A stretch of 64,000 bases of DNA from Utricularia gibba. Taxonomy: Eukaryota > Streptophyta > Magnoliopsida > Lamiales > Lentibulariaceae. The stretch is from assembly GCA_002189035.1 (NCBI GenBank), contig NEEC01000002.1, forward strand, positions 5,231,001 to 5,295,000, read 5' to 3'. The notes below the pieces were generated by a model, which ran no database searches, was not told the origin of the DNA, and saw only the letters and a list, made by a program, of their open reading frames with translations. Positions within the stretch are counted from its first letter, which is position 1, and the number at the start of each line of letters is the position of its first letter. Below, piece after piece: positions 26,041 to 38,408 of this stretch. The position numbers were made by a program, and so were the translations under genes.

Positions 26041-26475
26041 CTTTTATATTAAATAATTTTTTTAATTTATAAGTAAAAAATTATCCTTTTCTTAAATCCT
26101 AAATCAAAGTTTTGAAACTTTATAGCTATTTAAAGTGAAAACTAGTAAGATATTATACGTTATTTTTTATTGTTATAATGTAAATGGATTCTCAACTATA
26201 TTAACAACTAATTAACTACATCGATATGCACCATTCAATCATCTAACTGACCGGCTCCCACCTCTAGACGTGTTATTGTATTTATTTTAATCAAGTAACT
26301 GAATAATTAAAATATTAGAATTTTATGCTTTTCTATCATACTAAGTAATTTTTTTAATTTATAAGTAAAGAATGATGTTTCTTAAATACTAAGCAAAAGT
26401 TTTGAATCTTTATGGCTATTTAAAGGGAAAAATAGTAGAATATCACATGTTATTTTTCATTGCATCACAAATGGA
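26041..26475 (+). repeat. Direct duplication of ~130 bp
   Basis: 26053-26185 and 26345-26470 are similar ('tttttttaatttataagtaaa..' through 'ttatttttcattg' and 'aaatggattctcaa'). Lies in the arm-to-coding junction of the big insertion; function unknown. Confidence 0.55.
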
Positions 26476-28790
26476 TTCTCAATCATTTATAACAAAATGC
26501 TTTTATGTAAACGATATTGATTACCCAAATGGGTATCATGCTTATGATAAACCGTCGGTATGCATACTTTCTCTTTAACGTTATATTTCATTATCCTCAT
26601 TACAACAAACAATTTTTTTAGTATGTGATATTAACAGTTTGGATTATGATGTTAATTTGGTTATTCGGTTTTACGATTCTTTTTCATATTGTATTTGTGT
26701 TATGGGAATCTCTATCAAATACAACTTGTTGTATGTTTTCAATCCAACTCATGCTGCCATGGGCTATGATATTTTTATGAAAATGGTGTCAAAGATTACA
26801 CTATATTAGGATATTGAATTTCACTTTAATATTCAAACAAATGAAGGTCAAGAAACTTATGGTACTTATAAACAATTAACTATTTAATTATTTTTAATTA
26901 ATTAATGTGTTATTTGCTACTAACTTAGATTTTTGCATATTATAGGTATTTTTCATGAGCCTAATGAAGAAAATGATGATCGACAAAAGGATAATCATGA
27001 TCTTTTATTTGATAATTTGGTTGACTATATTGCATGTTGGGGTGTTGAGTTTTATAAAAAGTGGTTTGTGCTAAACTTTTACAAATTATCGTGAGTTTGT
27101 AAAAGGAGGTTTTAAAACTACTAAAATACAATATAAGTAATGAACTTTGATTAAGGGAAGTAATTCTTAAGATAGAGATTCGGTTTTCTCCTTTTGTCTA
27201 TCTGATTACTTATAAATAATTGGTTATAGGAGTTAAGAAGGCACGAGCATGGCCTCATGTGGTTCCCTTGGATGATTGAGAGGACAAGATGATTGTTGTC
27301 GATTGCCCTCAAAATCGAATTTTGTATGTGTGTCCAGCTGTTACCAATGACCAATGGCGAGTACGAGATCGCTACCCATTCATTATGGTGGTATCCCGAT
27401 CACAGATAATTCGCTCTATCCCTCAAACCAATAGAGTTGGAGATGGTGTTCTTTACCTTGCTCTTCATCAAAATTGGCGAGAAAAATCCTACTTCTCATG
27501 GACCGTGATTAGAAGACATTATAGAAAGACTATAACATGACGTGTAGAGGTATGCGAAATCCGGTAGAAGTTCAGCAAAGAACTGAGATTGATACTCAAG
27601 ACGTGGAAGTAAACTTCATCTATTCATAGAAACTATAAAGGTTTATCCACGATTGACTATCAAAAACAGAAAACAAAAAGGATAAAGCTAAACTGCTCTT
27701 CCTCCCTATGGTAGAGAGAGAAGAACAGATTCAAGTGGTTTTCCAAGTTTTCTTCAATTCACTCCTACATGCATTAACTTTCTATGCTCCCTCTCTATTA
27801 TTCTTTCTGTTTTGCATGTACAACCAGCTTTGCCATTTTTGCAAGTAAGTGCTCAATTATTGCTACAAACTCTTACATGTTGTAACTTAGAGACCACAAT
27901 GGATCTACTTCACGTACAAGTCACAAAATGTCAGTCTCTGGTCTCCTACAAGTCTTCTACAAGTCTCCTACAACACTTCAACTATCTCCTACCACTTTGG
28001 GTGAAAATACATGAAAACAACACAAAAATATGGATAAATAATAATAAATGGAATTTTCTAGTAAAACAAAATACTTATTAATATAACTACTAATTTGGAT
28101 GACTTAATTCTAAATTAACACATAATAATATAAAAATAAAGAAATAGAAAATGGCACTTAACATACTATGATAATGATTATGATGAATAGAGACAAGAAC
28201 CGAATAATGAAAATGATAAAGATCATCAACAAGAAGAAGGTCTAAGGGATGATACAAAGGAAGCTGATCAAAATAAATATGGTCAATAGCTCCTCCAACC
28301 TTTATTGAAAATTTAATCAGACGGGATGAAGAAAATCCAGATCACATTCCTAATCCCATTCATTCTTTACCATCTCCATTTACTTGATACTAGTGTTTCG
28401 AATCAAAAGATGCATTTCAATAGGAATTCACTCAAGATTGGAAGAGAATTTGTTACCTACCGAGTGCAAGATGAAAAACATGATGAATTTCATTGCAACA
28501 AAAGATTTGATCAAGATTGCGAAAGGAGAATGATTGTGCATATTACAAGAAATATACAATATGGAAGATATCACAAATAGATGAACAGCATACTTGTATG
28601 CCTCTTGGTCTCAAGTCATTTTTTCATAGAAATATTACATGTAAATATATTTCAGAATTATCGAGATCTTTTCTAGAGGTAGATATTTATACTAAAACGA
28701 AAACTATTCAAACACTTGTGAAGGAGAAAACAAGATTCATTGTATTTTATTATTGAGCTTGGCATGGAATCACAAGACATATGAATTGGG
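26470..28790 (+). pseudogene. Degraded Mutator-like transposase, N-terminal part
   Basis: The clearest piece is 28515-28780. After one frameshift it gives a DEQHTCMPL..FFHRNITCKYI pattern followed by a VKEK..FIVFYY-AWHGI segment. That HTC ... I..E...D ... KE.....Y..AW order is typical of the DNA-binding region of plant MURA proteins. A possible upstream exon (26473, MDSQSFITKCFYVNDIDYPN) ends at a GT, with an AG at 26620. Multiple stops; no catalytic core found. 27291-27540 is an open stretch I do not recognise. Confidence 0.5.
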
Positions 28791-30418
28791 GTGACGGCAA
28801 TTGTGAGCTTACTGTTTATTCAGTTTATTTTGAGCTACGCATTTTGAGCTGGCCTATATCATGTTTCGTTTTTTTAAAAAAAAATACATTGTTTATAAAG
28901 ATCGCTATATTTATATTAGAAATCGTCAATTAAATGAGAAATTAGATAAAAAATTGATTTAAAAATTTAAATGTTTCAAAAATATGAATTCATTAATGTA
29001 ATACCTATTGTTTTTATTTTATTCAAATGTATAATGTGAGTTTCAATTTGGATTCTTGGATTAAATCTAAGTAGATTGAAAGTTGAATTTTATGTTGAAA
29101 ACATTATTTTTTATGTAGAAATCATACAATAAATTGATCGTTAACTAATAATGATGATTTGAATAAATTCGAACATAAAAAATATTGAAATTAAATATAT
29201 TAATGTAATAAATTGAACTTTAACTAAATAATTAAGTGTAAAATCAAATTTTGGTTATATTAAACATATGTTTTCCTATTTTCTTAACATATATAAAAAT
29301 ATTATAATTTTTTGAATTGCTTGATTTGTAAAAAAATTGATTCACATATTATATATTTATTTAATAAAAAAATAAATACTTAATAAAACACAATATGTAA
29401 CTTTTTTTGAAAAGGGAAATATAAATACTTTTGTTCTAATAAATTTTGACGGAGAAAAATAGAAATCTAATAACATGAAAGTGTACCACACGAAGACTAG
29501 GGATTTTAGAATGAAGGAAAGATGATCTAGAAATAGAGTATTTTATGAAAAACTAATAATCGAAATTTTAAATCAATAGTCTTTTACAAATAAGAAAATA
29601 TAACACTGCCCTCCTCCACCATTGACACTTCAATGAACTTTTTTTTTCAAACAATTGATACGGTTAAAATTGAGTAAACTCAGATGAACATAAAATCGAA
29701 ATATCAGTTGCAGTGCTTACAAAGTGCAACTATGTTTCATATGTTTGCAAAAATTAAATTTGAAATTGTAATAACTCAAAGATAAGAATCCATCTTTTCA
29801 CCTTAGGGCGCGTTTGCTTCGTGGGTTTCAGATTTACCCGGGTTTGAATTATTTGGGTATGTATAAACCCATATCCATGGGTTTATACATAAAAAACATG
29901 TTTGGTTTGCAGGTTAGTAGGGTTAAGTTTATTGCTACTTGTGTTTGGTTAGTGGGTTTAGAAAAGATGTGTTTAAAGCATTTTTTGACTTAAATTACTA
30001 AAATGCCCATGGTATGTGAGTATTTTTGGGTATAAAAATAAGACTATTTTGAAACCCTAATCGAATAGGATCGCTCACGCCTTGCCGTCCGAGCACAGCT
30101 TTTGCTTACCAAGCAAATTCTGGTATGCATTTCATATGCACTGTGATGGGTTTCACGGCATGGCCTATGCTTGATTTTTACTAAAGAAAATTATATTGCG
30201 TTCCGCCTATTGATGTTTATTGCAGCGTAGATGTGTTGTTATGTGTTTGAGTCTCACGAGATGCTGTCTTTGACGTTATTTTTTTGTTAATATGATTCAT
30301 AATTGAACTAATTTTGTTGTATTATTAGTGTAGTTTGTAGAAATGATTTTTTTAGATTGTTTAATTACATGTTTGTCTATACCGTCGTTTCTTCCGTAGA
30401 AGAATGAGGACTAGAAAG

Positions 30419-31488
30419 GAGGATACAGTGAAGACGGTAGCAAGAAATCGAAGCGTCAATGGAAACCAGAAGAGGAGAGACATCTGATATTTACTTTAAA
30501 ACAAGTAGTACAAGATGGATGGAAGGTAGAAAATGGGTTTAGAGGAGGGTATCATCAGGCAATCGAGACCATATTCGTTAAACTTAGACCAGGGAGTGAT
30601 ATATGTGCACATCCCCATATTAGTTCAAAGGTACACAATTGGAAGAAGGAATATTATTTGCTTGTTGATTTCTTATCTAGGTCCGGTACTGCCTTCAATG
30701 AAGTCACAAGTAAATTAGATGCCACTAATGAGCTATGGAATGAACTAGAGCAGGTACATGTTCATTTTATGTATTGTGCACATGCCACTTTACTTATATT
30801 GATGATATTATATTGCAGCATTCCCCCAAGATGAGAGGTTTGCAGCATAAAACATGGCCTTATTACCATGATTGGTTGGAGATATTTGGCACAGATAGAG
30901 CAACAAGTGAAAAATCAATCACTAGTATGAAGACAATATCAAAGAAAAGAGATCATGAAGGTGCTACAAAAGAAATTAGTGAGGTGGGGGACCATGAGGA
31001 GTACATTGATGATGCAAATGAGTTTGGTCAATCGGAAATACCTGTTTTTTTTAATGAAGCCGACTATACTCCTACTTCAGATCCAATAGAACCCTCAGTG
31101 ACTCCAAAAAGCAAGGATTCAGATAGCTACAAAAGGAATTCAGAGCCACTAAGTGTTGACTCCCAAGTGAAGAATGGTAAAAACAAAAGAAGACCGAAGA
31201 TGTTGGATGACCACTCTACCTTTCTAACTGAATCCGACAGCTAAATGCACAAACCTATGCTGAACTTTGCATCATTGATTCTAGGATTGGTGAAAATGAG
31301 AGAGAAAGAGAAGAGAAGCAGATAGCAGTGGCAGAGATTATTCTAGGCATGCCTCTTCAACTAACCACAATGGTGTGCTTTCAAATTTCTGAGATTATTG
31401 GATCAAATCCAGTGAAGCTGAATTTTTTTTGGCATCTAATGAGGCGGAGCGAGAGCTCATTGTTCGAGGCCTGAACACGTTGGGTTGA
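30419..31488 (+). pseudogene. Harbinger ORF1: Myb/SANT-like DNA-binding protein
   Basis: Exon 1 (about 30419-30753) encodes a trihelix-like Myb/SANT domain. It starts KKSKRQWKPEEERHLI and runs through KVHNWKKEYYLL to NELWNELEQ, with a GT donor at 30754. Exon 2 starts at 30819 with HSPKMRGLQHKTWPYYHDWL and IFGTDRATS, the conserved block that follows the Myb domain in these proteins. A hydrophilic linker follows to a stop at 31244. Continued homology after the stop (AQTYAELCIIDSRIGENERE.., to 31488, ending RGLNTLG) needs one frame change. No ATG is in frame before exon 1; a TAG lies at 30411. In this superfamily ORF1 works with the transposase in DNA binding and nuclear import. Decayed. Confidence 0.8.
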
Positions 31489-31489
31489 A

Positions 31490-32930
31490 GAACTTCCCTT
31501 GTTTTCATTGTTTTCCTTTTTGGACAATGTAGTGTATGGATATTTGCAATTTTCAGTTGATGTTGTCACTTCACTAATTTTTGGAATTTTCATGTGTCAT
31601 GTCCTGATATACTTGCAATCCTAGCTAAGCGAATGCTCTTTCAGAGAAAACATTGTGAAGGAAATTCAGGTGGAGTGTGGGGGTAAACATACGTTAAGGT
31701 AAGTGGTTGCAAGAAGGCACTGCGAAGGTCGCATTGCGGAGTTCCGGACAAGCATTTTTTTGGAAGCGCATGTTATTGGTAAGCACCTCTGAACCAGCAT
31801 GCCAATGTTTGTAAGTTTGTGAAAAACAGGTTTGCAAAATACCATTTTTTAAGAGTAAGTTAAATACCCTTGCATTTCATAATTCATTTTATTAATTATG
31901 AATGAGCGTACATGTATTTGGTGTAACAAACCAAATACCAAACTTTCAAATACCGACATTTCTTAAAAATCATTTACCAAACATAATCAAATTATATGTT
32001 AAACCGAAATACCAAGTACTTGCATTATTTCGGTATTTAGTATTTAATTTAATTCCAAAAATTAAAATATGAAGATTCCTAATTAGGATAAAATTCAAAA
32101 AAAGTATTACATATGATATGTATATAGTTATTTGTTTATTTACTTATACCACTTAATACTTGAAATAATAATATAGATCATATTATTATAATTTTGCACA
32201 CCCATAGCATTGTATGTAGAATAGCTAATAATAAAATTTAAATATACGTTACAAATACTTCTTATGTATATTTTAATGAACACCAAGTACACATTTGTCT
32301 TTAAAACCTTATGTATATTTTAATGAACAACTATAGTTGGACACTCATACTAAGCTTTTGTATTATTTTTAATTTGCAATATTTGGATCCTTAGTTGTTA
32401 TTTGAAGTGAGTGCACATTTTATTTTTTTTTCAATTTGTATTATCCATCGACCCTTGCGTGTTTTTTGGATCGAGTGCGCATTTTATTTAACTTTAAATT
32501 TGTATAGCTCATCAATCGATCCTTAGTTGTTATATGGATCGTGTGCATATTAGTTTTACTCTAAATTTGAATTAACGCGCATCTGGAGGAGTTTAGGAAT
32601 CACCCATCTAGTTAACATTATTAATAATGTCAACTCTTTCAAAATCTCTATATTTTTAATATCAATTGTAATTTGGATCGAATGAACAAATTGTGCGGTA
32701 TTTATGGTGGAAAAAGTCCCACACCGGTTGTCTGTCCTTGTTGATTTAGATGGAAGCATAGAATGCATTATTTTTTTTTTGAGAAATTGGTGATAGCCAC
32801 AAAACCCCTGTTTGATGGAATCTACAAACAGACACCACATAGGCAACCACATATAAAATGTTCGGTGCTAAGTTTAATGCTAAAGCAATACCTTTGTACT
32901 AATCCCACAAAGGGTGGTCATTGGTTAATG
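31490..32930. other. Non-coding interior of the Harbinger element
   Basis: AT-rich; short near-repeats containing 'cgacccttgcgtg..tggatcg..gtgc' recur at about 32385-32550 (three times: 'gatccttagttgttat', 'gacccttgcgtgttttttggatcg', 'gatccttagttgttatatggatcg'). No gene recognised. Confidence 0.4.
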
Positions 32931-32931
32931 G

Positions 32932-34372
32932 CTATTGTCCTATGTGACGAATTGCAAGCATGCTCGACACGTCCATTGCCTGCAACAAGTCTTCTAAAAA
33001 TACTCCTATTTCATCGTCCTCACCCAATGCACATTCGGCCACATCCGTGTATTTATATGCGGCCAGGAACACAACATTATCATGCTACCAGAGTAAGAAA
33101 AAAACTTCACATTACACACCAAAATCCAAATGCATAAATAGGAAATTTATTATGAATGCTTACCGGATTTTTAATTGACTTACAGGGTGAATCATCAATG
33201 AGTAGTGTGTTTGATTTATTATATTTTCCCTGGAATTTGTTGCAACTCCATATGCGACTTAGTTCTTTGAGTCTCACGAGCTTGTTGGGGTTGTCATGTG
33301 CACACATCTGTACATGTGTGGCTTGTTCATCATCCCAAGTGAATGCAAGTTGATGTGTCCAGTCGTCCCCAAAGACCCACTTCACAATTTGCACCAGCTA
33401 TGGTCTACATTGACAGAAATTAGGGACACAAGTGTTCGGGATCATAATGGAATGGATGGAAGGAAGTCTTACCCACGTCTAGATGACTAGATACCTACAT
33501 CAAATTTGTCCAGCACCATTGGATGAATTGTCTAGCGTGTGGTCGCAGGAACACTCCAAAAACAATGAAGCAAACAGATTAATAAACACATGCGGCGCCA
33601 TAAGAAAGAAAGCTTCATGCGATCCAAATGTATTACCAAATCGGCCATAGATGACTGCATATGCTAGTCGTTGGAGTCTTTCAGCACCCCTCATGAATAT
33701 TACATCAGCGAGAACACCATTCACATAAAAAACCAGTAGCTTACGAGGTGGTTGTATAGTTCCTGATGATGGCCCCGCATTTGGCCATCTATTCTCATAC
33801 CACTGTAGTTTGCTCCAAAGTTCTTCATTCTCTACAACCAGTCGTTGGAATTCAGGGTCGGGTGCATTCCTTTGATCAGCCAAGGATGCACTGTCATTGG
33901 TAGTCCCCATCTCATTGGTGTCATTAGTTTCTATGCTATGGAGCTCATCTTCATTCTCAGCTCCAAGGGGGTCATCATTTTGTTCCTCAACCCTGTGTGC
34001 ATGTGCACTTCAGGATGTGCCACACCATAGCTTGACAATTCCTCGAGCATTAGTACATGGTGGCAAAACATCCTCTAACTCATTATTTGCACCAAACAAC
34101 TCAATTAGTTGATGCACCTCACCTTTGGTCAGTTTTTTGAAACCTGACACGTACAAACAAAAAATTAGTATATGTGCAAGAGATGGATAGAACATAGATG
34201 CAAGCAATAAGACTAGTATCATACCCTTTGGCTTGCCTACATCCTTGTTAGTTGCTAATATCCGTGGAAAATCTGGCTCTGTAGGAGGAGTTATCCACAC
34301 AAAACTCGACCACCAATTGTCATAGCCACTACGAAGTTTGGTCATCAACACTACCCGAGGCTTGCCCCTCAA
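32932..34372 (-). pseudogene. Decayed FCP1/NIF-type phosphatase gene inside the Harbinger element
   Basis: On the minus strand the fragments fall in the order of a plant NLI-interacting-factor/FCP1 phosphatase. PPRKLLVFYVNGVLADVIF (about 33755) is the catalytic motif, with Tyr where the first Asp should be. RQFIQWC..KFDVGI-SSR (about 33510-33550) needs one frameshift and has TAG for Trp. Then come WDDEQATHV.., NKLVRLKELSRIW (33270-33330), YNKSNTLLIDDSPCKSIKNP (33160-33230) and finally ALGEDDEIGVFLEDLLQAMDV (about 32970-33035), ending at 32932. Upstream exons (34010-34372, with an intron at about 34150-34225) are of unknown origin. Introns are retained, so it was captured as genomic DNA. Not functional. 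Confidence 0.8.
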
Positions 34373-34939
34373 GCAAAAATGCTTGTGTCCTTTCTCTTAA
34401 CACAGACGCTAACTGCGAAGAAGGTTTGTAATTCACATGGGACACTTTCATCCCTACAGATACTTTCAAATGCAAGAGTATATGTGATAAAACGAGGAGT
34501 TAAATGAGAAAGGGGGATATGTAATGATCTCAGAATCTGCGTGAGTAGCGAGCTTAGTGGTAGTCTCTAGCCACACCGAAAATGTTCGGTGCTAACTGCG
34601 AAACCGGTTGCACCAATGCGAAGAGGCGGCTCGTCATCTATACACTCATCGGCTTGGGTCTCCCAGATCCAATACGTCACTGGAATGGAAAATCTCAAAC
34701 AAAGTTTCTCGTTTGTCAACATCTTGTATGAAAAGCAAGTAAGCAGACACCGATTTCCACGCGACAATACTAATACACAGAGCAATCAAAATTACCGTTG
34801 TAACTTACGAAATGCTGACAGATAGATGAAGAACAACAGTTTTGTAGAAGGCGAATTGAAGATATTCAAGGGACATGTTACAGTGCAAATTACGTACATA
34901 TAACTAATAATAGGAGGATTGCTATGTCAAAAAAATTAC

Positions 34940-35788
34940 CTCTATTAACGCATACCCTATCTTCTCATGTTAGTGCATCATTTAGTACCCTATTGTCGAC
35001 GGCGGAACCCTCCCATCCAGCAAGAATATAGATAAAACGCATATTCTCATCGCATACACCAAGCACATTGGTAGATATTTGGCCTTTGCGATTACAGTAC
35101 CTGGGTTTCTCATCAGAGCTCACCCGCAGGCCAATATATGTGCCATCCAATGCTCCTACGCAGTTCTACAAGAACATAATGGAAATGCGTGCAATACGGG
35201 CACTACATTAATGCTAGAAATAAGAAATATCAAGCTAAATGCACTAGAATGTACCTAAAAGTACTTAAATCTATCCTGTGTGGACTGATTATTTTCAAGC
35301 CTTTCGAAGAGAATATCTTTGAGAGTGAGAACTGCGTCCAAAACTTCTTTAAAATACCGAGATAATGTCTCTGTCGATAGTCTAAAAATATGTTTTTGAA
35401 CTCGCATTTTTTTGTGATGCGATAATACTCCCAAAAACATAGCAACCTTCTCATAAATGCTCACATATTTCCCTAGTTGTAGATTTGCACGCACTTGCAA
35501 AATGTAACATAGCTTTCTGAATACATCTTTTGATAACCTTAGATTTTCTAACGATGCCGAATTAGAGTCTCTTAAAAGACTACTTAAATAGTCAACTTGT
35601 CTGTTCATCTTTGCGTTCATAAAATACTTGCATTTACGTTTTTGTCTTCCACAATAACGAGTCCAATAAAGATAGACAATAAAATTTAACCTAACTAGGT
35701 ATTCTGATAACACACATGTAATAGCAGCTAACACAGCCTCATTTTCAGACTCGTAAGACCTCACCAACATTTCATTGCTCGAACCCAC
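34940..35788 (-). pseudogene. Harbinger DDE transposase, truncated, with premature stops
   Basis: Exon at 35788-35253 encodes the N-terminal helix-turn-helix region (..FRKLCYILQ.., ..VAMFLGVLSHHKKMR..). The next exon (35165-34940) begins [16 protein letters not shown] and runs to [17 protein letters not shown], which carries the first two catalytic Asp residues of DDE_Tnp_4 (in ALDGT and SAVDNRV). A TAG ends the first exon (KYF-stop before the GT at 35251) and a TGA at 34965-34967 interrupts the second. The third exon with the catalytic Glu (YYLVDAGY to ERTFG in the family) is absent; unrelated sequence replaces it. Inactive. Confidence 0.85.
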
Positions 35789-36240
35789 TACTCACCACAA
35801 GATGGATTAAATTAGAGCATAAAAAAAGTTTAATAATAAATACAACCACACCCAACCGTATGCTTGCAGACAACAGCCATGCGCACCTTACCCAAGATTC
35901 ATTGTCGCAATTTTACAAAAGATTGGCCATGTGGAAGACAGTGATGTGCGCAAATTAAGGAGCATGACACCAACAGTAATTTTAGTAAAAACAAGGGCAT
36001 GATTGGAAGTAAATAATAAGGAGAGGGCTAAAATTTGAAACGCAGCATGGTTAAAGATGGGTATATTTAAACCCACCTCTCTAGATGGGTTTATATAAAC
36101 CCATATGTGCGGGTTGCCGATAGGTTTAAATAAACTTGCTGGGTAAATTTATACCCGATAAGAACCTACATACCAAACAGACCTATTACATTAAACAAAC
36201 CTATAAACCTACCTAAACCCACGAAGCAAACGCGCCCTTA

Positions 36241-37370
36241 TTGTGTTCCCATATCTAGAATCTTACATCTATGGTGTGGAATTCGCATATCTTTTGCAAA
36301 CTTTAGAATTTCATCATGATGGAAGGAAAATTTCTAAAGGTGTCGCATTCCTAAAGACTTTCCTTATCAAAAGATACTTATAAGACTAAACAAGCAGTCT
36401 ACAACACATTCACAAAGAAAATAATGCGGTAGAGGTAAGTCCAGGTCGATCCATTGGAAACAAACAATTTTTCATTGTAAGTCTTATGTGCAAGCATGAT
36501 TAAATAGGGGGTTTTGTTTGGTAGAAGCTTTCTACTCTAAAGAAATCACTAATAATTCATGAGACAACTTCTACACTAAAACAGGCTACCAAATACATAG
36601 ATCAGCCTTTTTTGGAAATTTAAAAAGTAACTATTTCACTTAAACCGAAAATTAATCATGCTTAATGGAAACTTAGACAACTTCAGGATACTATCCCGAT
36701 TCATGCATGAAAGCAATAAACAACACAAGGAAGAGAAATATGCTAAGCTAGAAACACTCAAAGAAGATGAACGTCCAGCAGGAAATATTAAGTGAACTAG
36801 GAGGTAGTGAAAATGCAGAAATAAAACACAGAAAATAAAAGAAGTTTGTTCAAGTCTTCCTATCCGTTCTCGCACCCGCTTCAGCTTCTTCTTCTCATCA
36901 GATTGGTCTAAAGGACTGCTAGGATGGTTCCAAGTGCCCTGCTACCGTTCTGGGCGATGGAGATGCTTCTAGTGTCACTCTAGAACTACTTCCGTCATCA
37001 ACTTTGCGCAGACAGATCTCTGTTCTTCGGAGCTCCAGGCACTAGAGTTGAGTTCCACTGTCATGTTGGAACTATCCCTCCTTCATCTTCTTCCCTGAAA
37101 TTGGTTCGAACTCGCCGGAAAATCACTCTCAACGTTGGGAAAGAAATCGTTCTCTCTCTCTACTCGATCACCTGCCCCTGTTGCATGCCTTGGGGAGGCT
37201 AGCTTCACCTCACTCATTGTCGTTCCATGTTTCCTGCTAGTAGTCTTATTTCCTCACGCATGCAAACGTGTAATTCCTATTTTTCTCTTGGACTAATAAA
37301 TGCTGCCAACATGAGCTGGGACTGGATGAATAGTTAGTTTACCCAACAAGAAAATTGATGCAAAATAGGC
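36241..37370. other. Unassigned DNA inside the large insertion
   Basis: Left part AT-rich. 36850-37240 is mixed-composition and may be the 3' part or an LTR of a retrotransposon on the minus strand, but no matching partner LTR is seen. No gene called. Confidence 0.35.
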
Positions 37371-37595
37371 TCAAAACACATTTTTAATAGTAAACCATCT
37401 ATCCAATCTACTTTTCACATGCAGAATCTCTTCCTCAGAGGTACCTACAATGAGGATGTCATCCACATAAACGAGGAGGATGGTCATGGATTGTGCTGTC
37501 CGTTTCAGAAATAGACATGGATCGTGGTTGCTTTGGTTGAAATGAATGGTCTCCAATTTGCAAGTAAGTTCCTTGTTCCATTGTTCAATTTGCAA
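37371..37595 (-). pseudogene. Ty1-copia reverse transcriptase fragment
   Basis: Encodes QWNKELTCKLETIHFNQS, CLFLKR and ILLVYVDDILIVG, with the YVDD catalytic box, then LDRWFTIK before homology stops. About 75 residues of a domain that normally spans 240. It may belong to the same copia element as the gag part at 40907-41852, which is also on the minus strand, but the linking pol segment is missing. Confidence 0.8.
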
Positions 37596-37736
37596 AATGT
37601 ATGGCCGTTCGCGGCTAGAAACTTCTGTTTCTGGGTTGGAACACCACCAGATCTATGTTTCATTAGCTTATCTTCACATTTTCTCTAAATCCGAACGGGT
37701 TTCGTATGTCTTCGCGCGACTATATTGCAGTCTTTC

Positions 37737-38408
37737 TGTAACAGCCCCTTTATTCAAGATTCATGGTTAGCTAATCACTACCCGCGGGTTTTGGAGAGGA
37801 GCAAGTTGGAAAGCATCAACTCACGCCCCTTTGGTAGGAGGAAGACTATGTTTTGTCTATGGCCGTACCTTAGGATCAATGGATAGGTAGTGACCTCGTA
37901 TCTAGACTCATTGTGTCATTGGCAACACTCGGGCACACGCGCGCGATTTGGCTGTGAGGGTATGCTGGCAGGACCTCGTATTCTCACGTTCGTCCAAGGA
38001 GGAGCAACATCGGGTTATTCCCGTGCCTTCTTGCAAGAGAGTGTAAGGGGGGTAGACAATTCCTTACTCCTATAACCGGGTACTAGAGAAGACCAGAGAA
38101 AAGTGAAGATATAACGAACATAGCTGGACAGGATTCCAAACCCAGGAATAATTGCTTTATTTAAGGTTCATCGTTTACGTTTATTTCAATTGTCTATTCA
38201 AAACCCCCTTATTTCCATTACTCAAGCTTCATCATCAACGTTTCTCGCACTTTTTACATTCAAAACCGTTTACAAATCATGACAGTTGTATGCGGGGTAC
38301 CTCACCTTTCACTTAAAAACAACTCCCTGTGCTCGACACCTGTACTATGCTTTTGTGTTTTACGTGTTTTAAAAATATTAAAATTTGTTGTGGAAATGAC
38401 ACGCATCA
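37737..38408 (+). mobile_element. Possible LTR fragment
   Basis: Begins TGTAACAGCCCC, a common start of plant Ty3/gypsy LTRs, and ends near ACACGCATCA, directly before the hAT coding remnant. The late 'ccctgtgctcgaca' segment is also LTR-like. No matching partner and no target duplication, so tentative. Confidence 0.35.

Larger units (their letters stand above)
29806..36237 (+). mobile_element. PIF/Harbinger DNA transposon, complete ends, 6432 bp
   Basis: The terminal inverted repeat GGGCGCGTTTGCTTCGTGGG (identical for at least 23 bp) lies at 29806 and in reverse at 36237, flanked by TTA at 29803-29805 and 36238-36240, the classic target of this superfamily. It contains the two expected genes in opposite orientation: a Myb/SANT-like ORF1 (plus) and a DDE transposase (minus). 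Between them lies an FCP1/NIF-type phosphatase relic on the minus strand. Both element genes are damaged, so it is not autonomous. Confidence 0.93.

Noticed and set aside
27291-27540. 83-codon ORF resembling part of a CACTA protein (DUF4216-like PFI pattern)
   Set aside because: The resemblance is limited to a few residues and no other CACTA segment or CACTA terminal repeat is nearby.
36500-36600. Small palindromic 'gtttggtag..ctaccaaat' stretch as a MITE
   Set aside because: No target duplication and too short to be confident.
37910-37917. ATTGTGTC as the missing left target duplication of the hAT element
   Set aside because: No hAT terminal repeat follows it; a chance 8-mer match is plausible.
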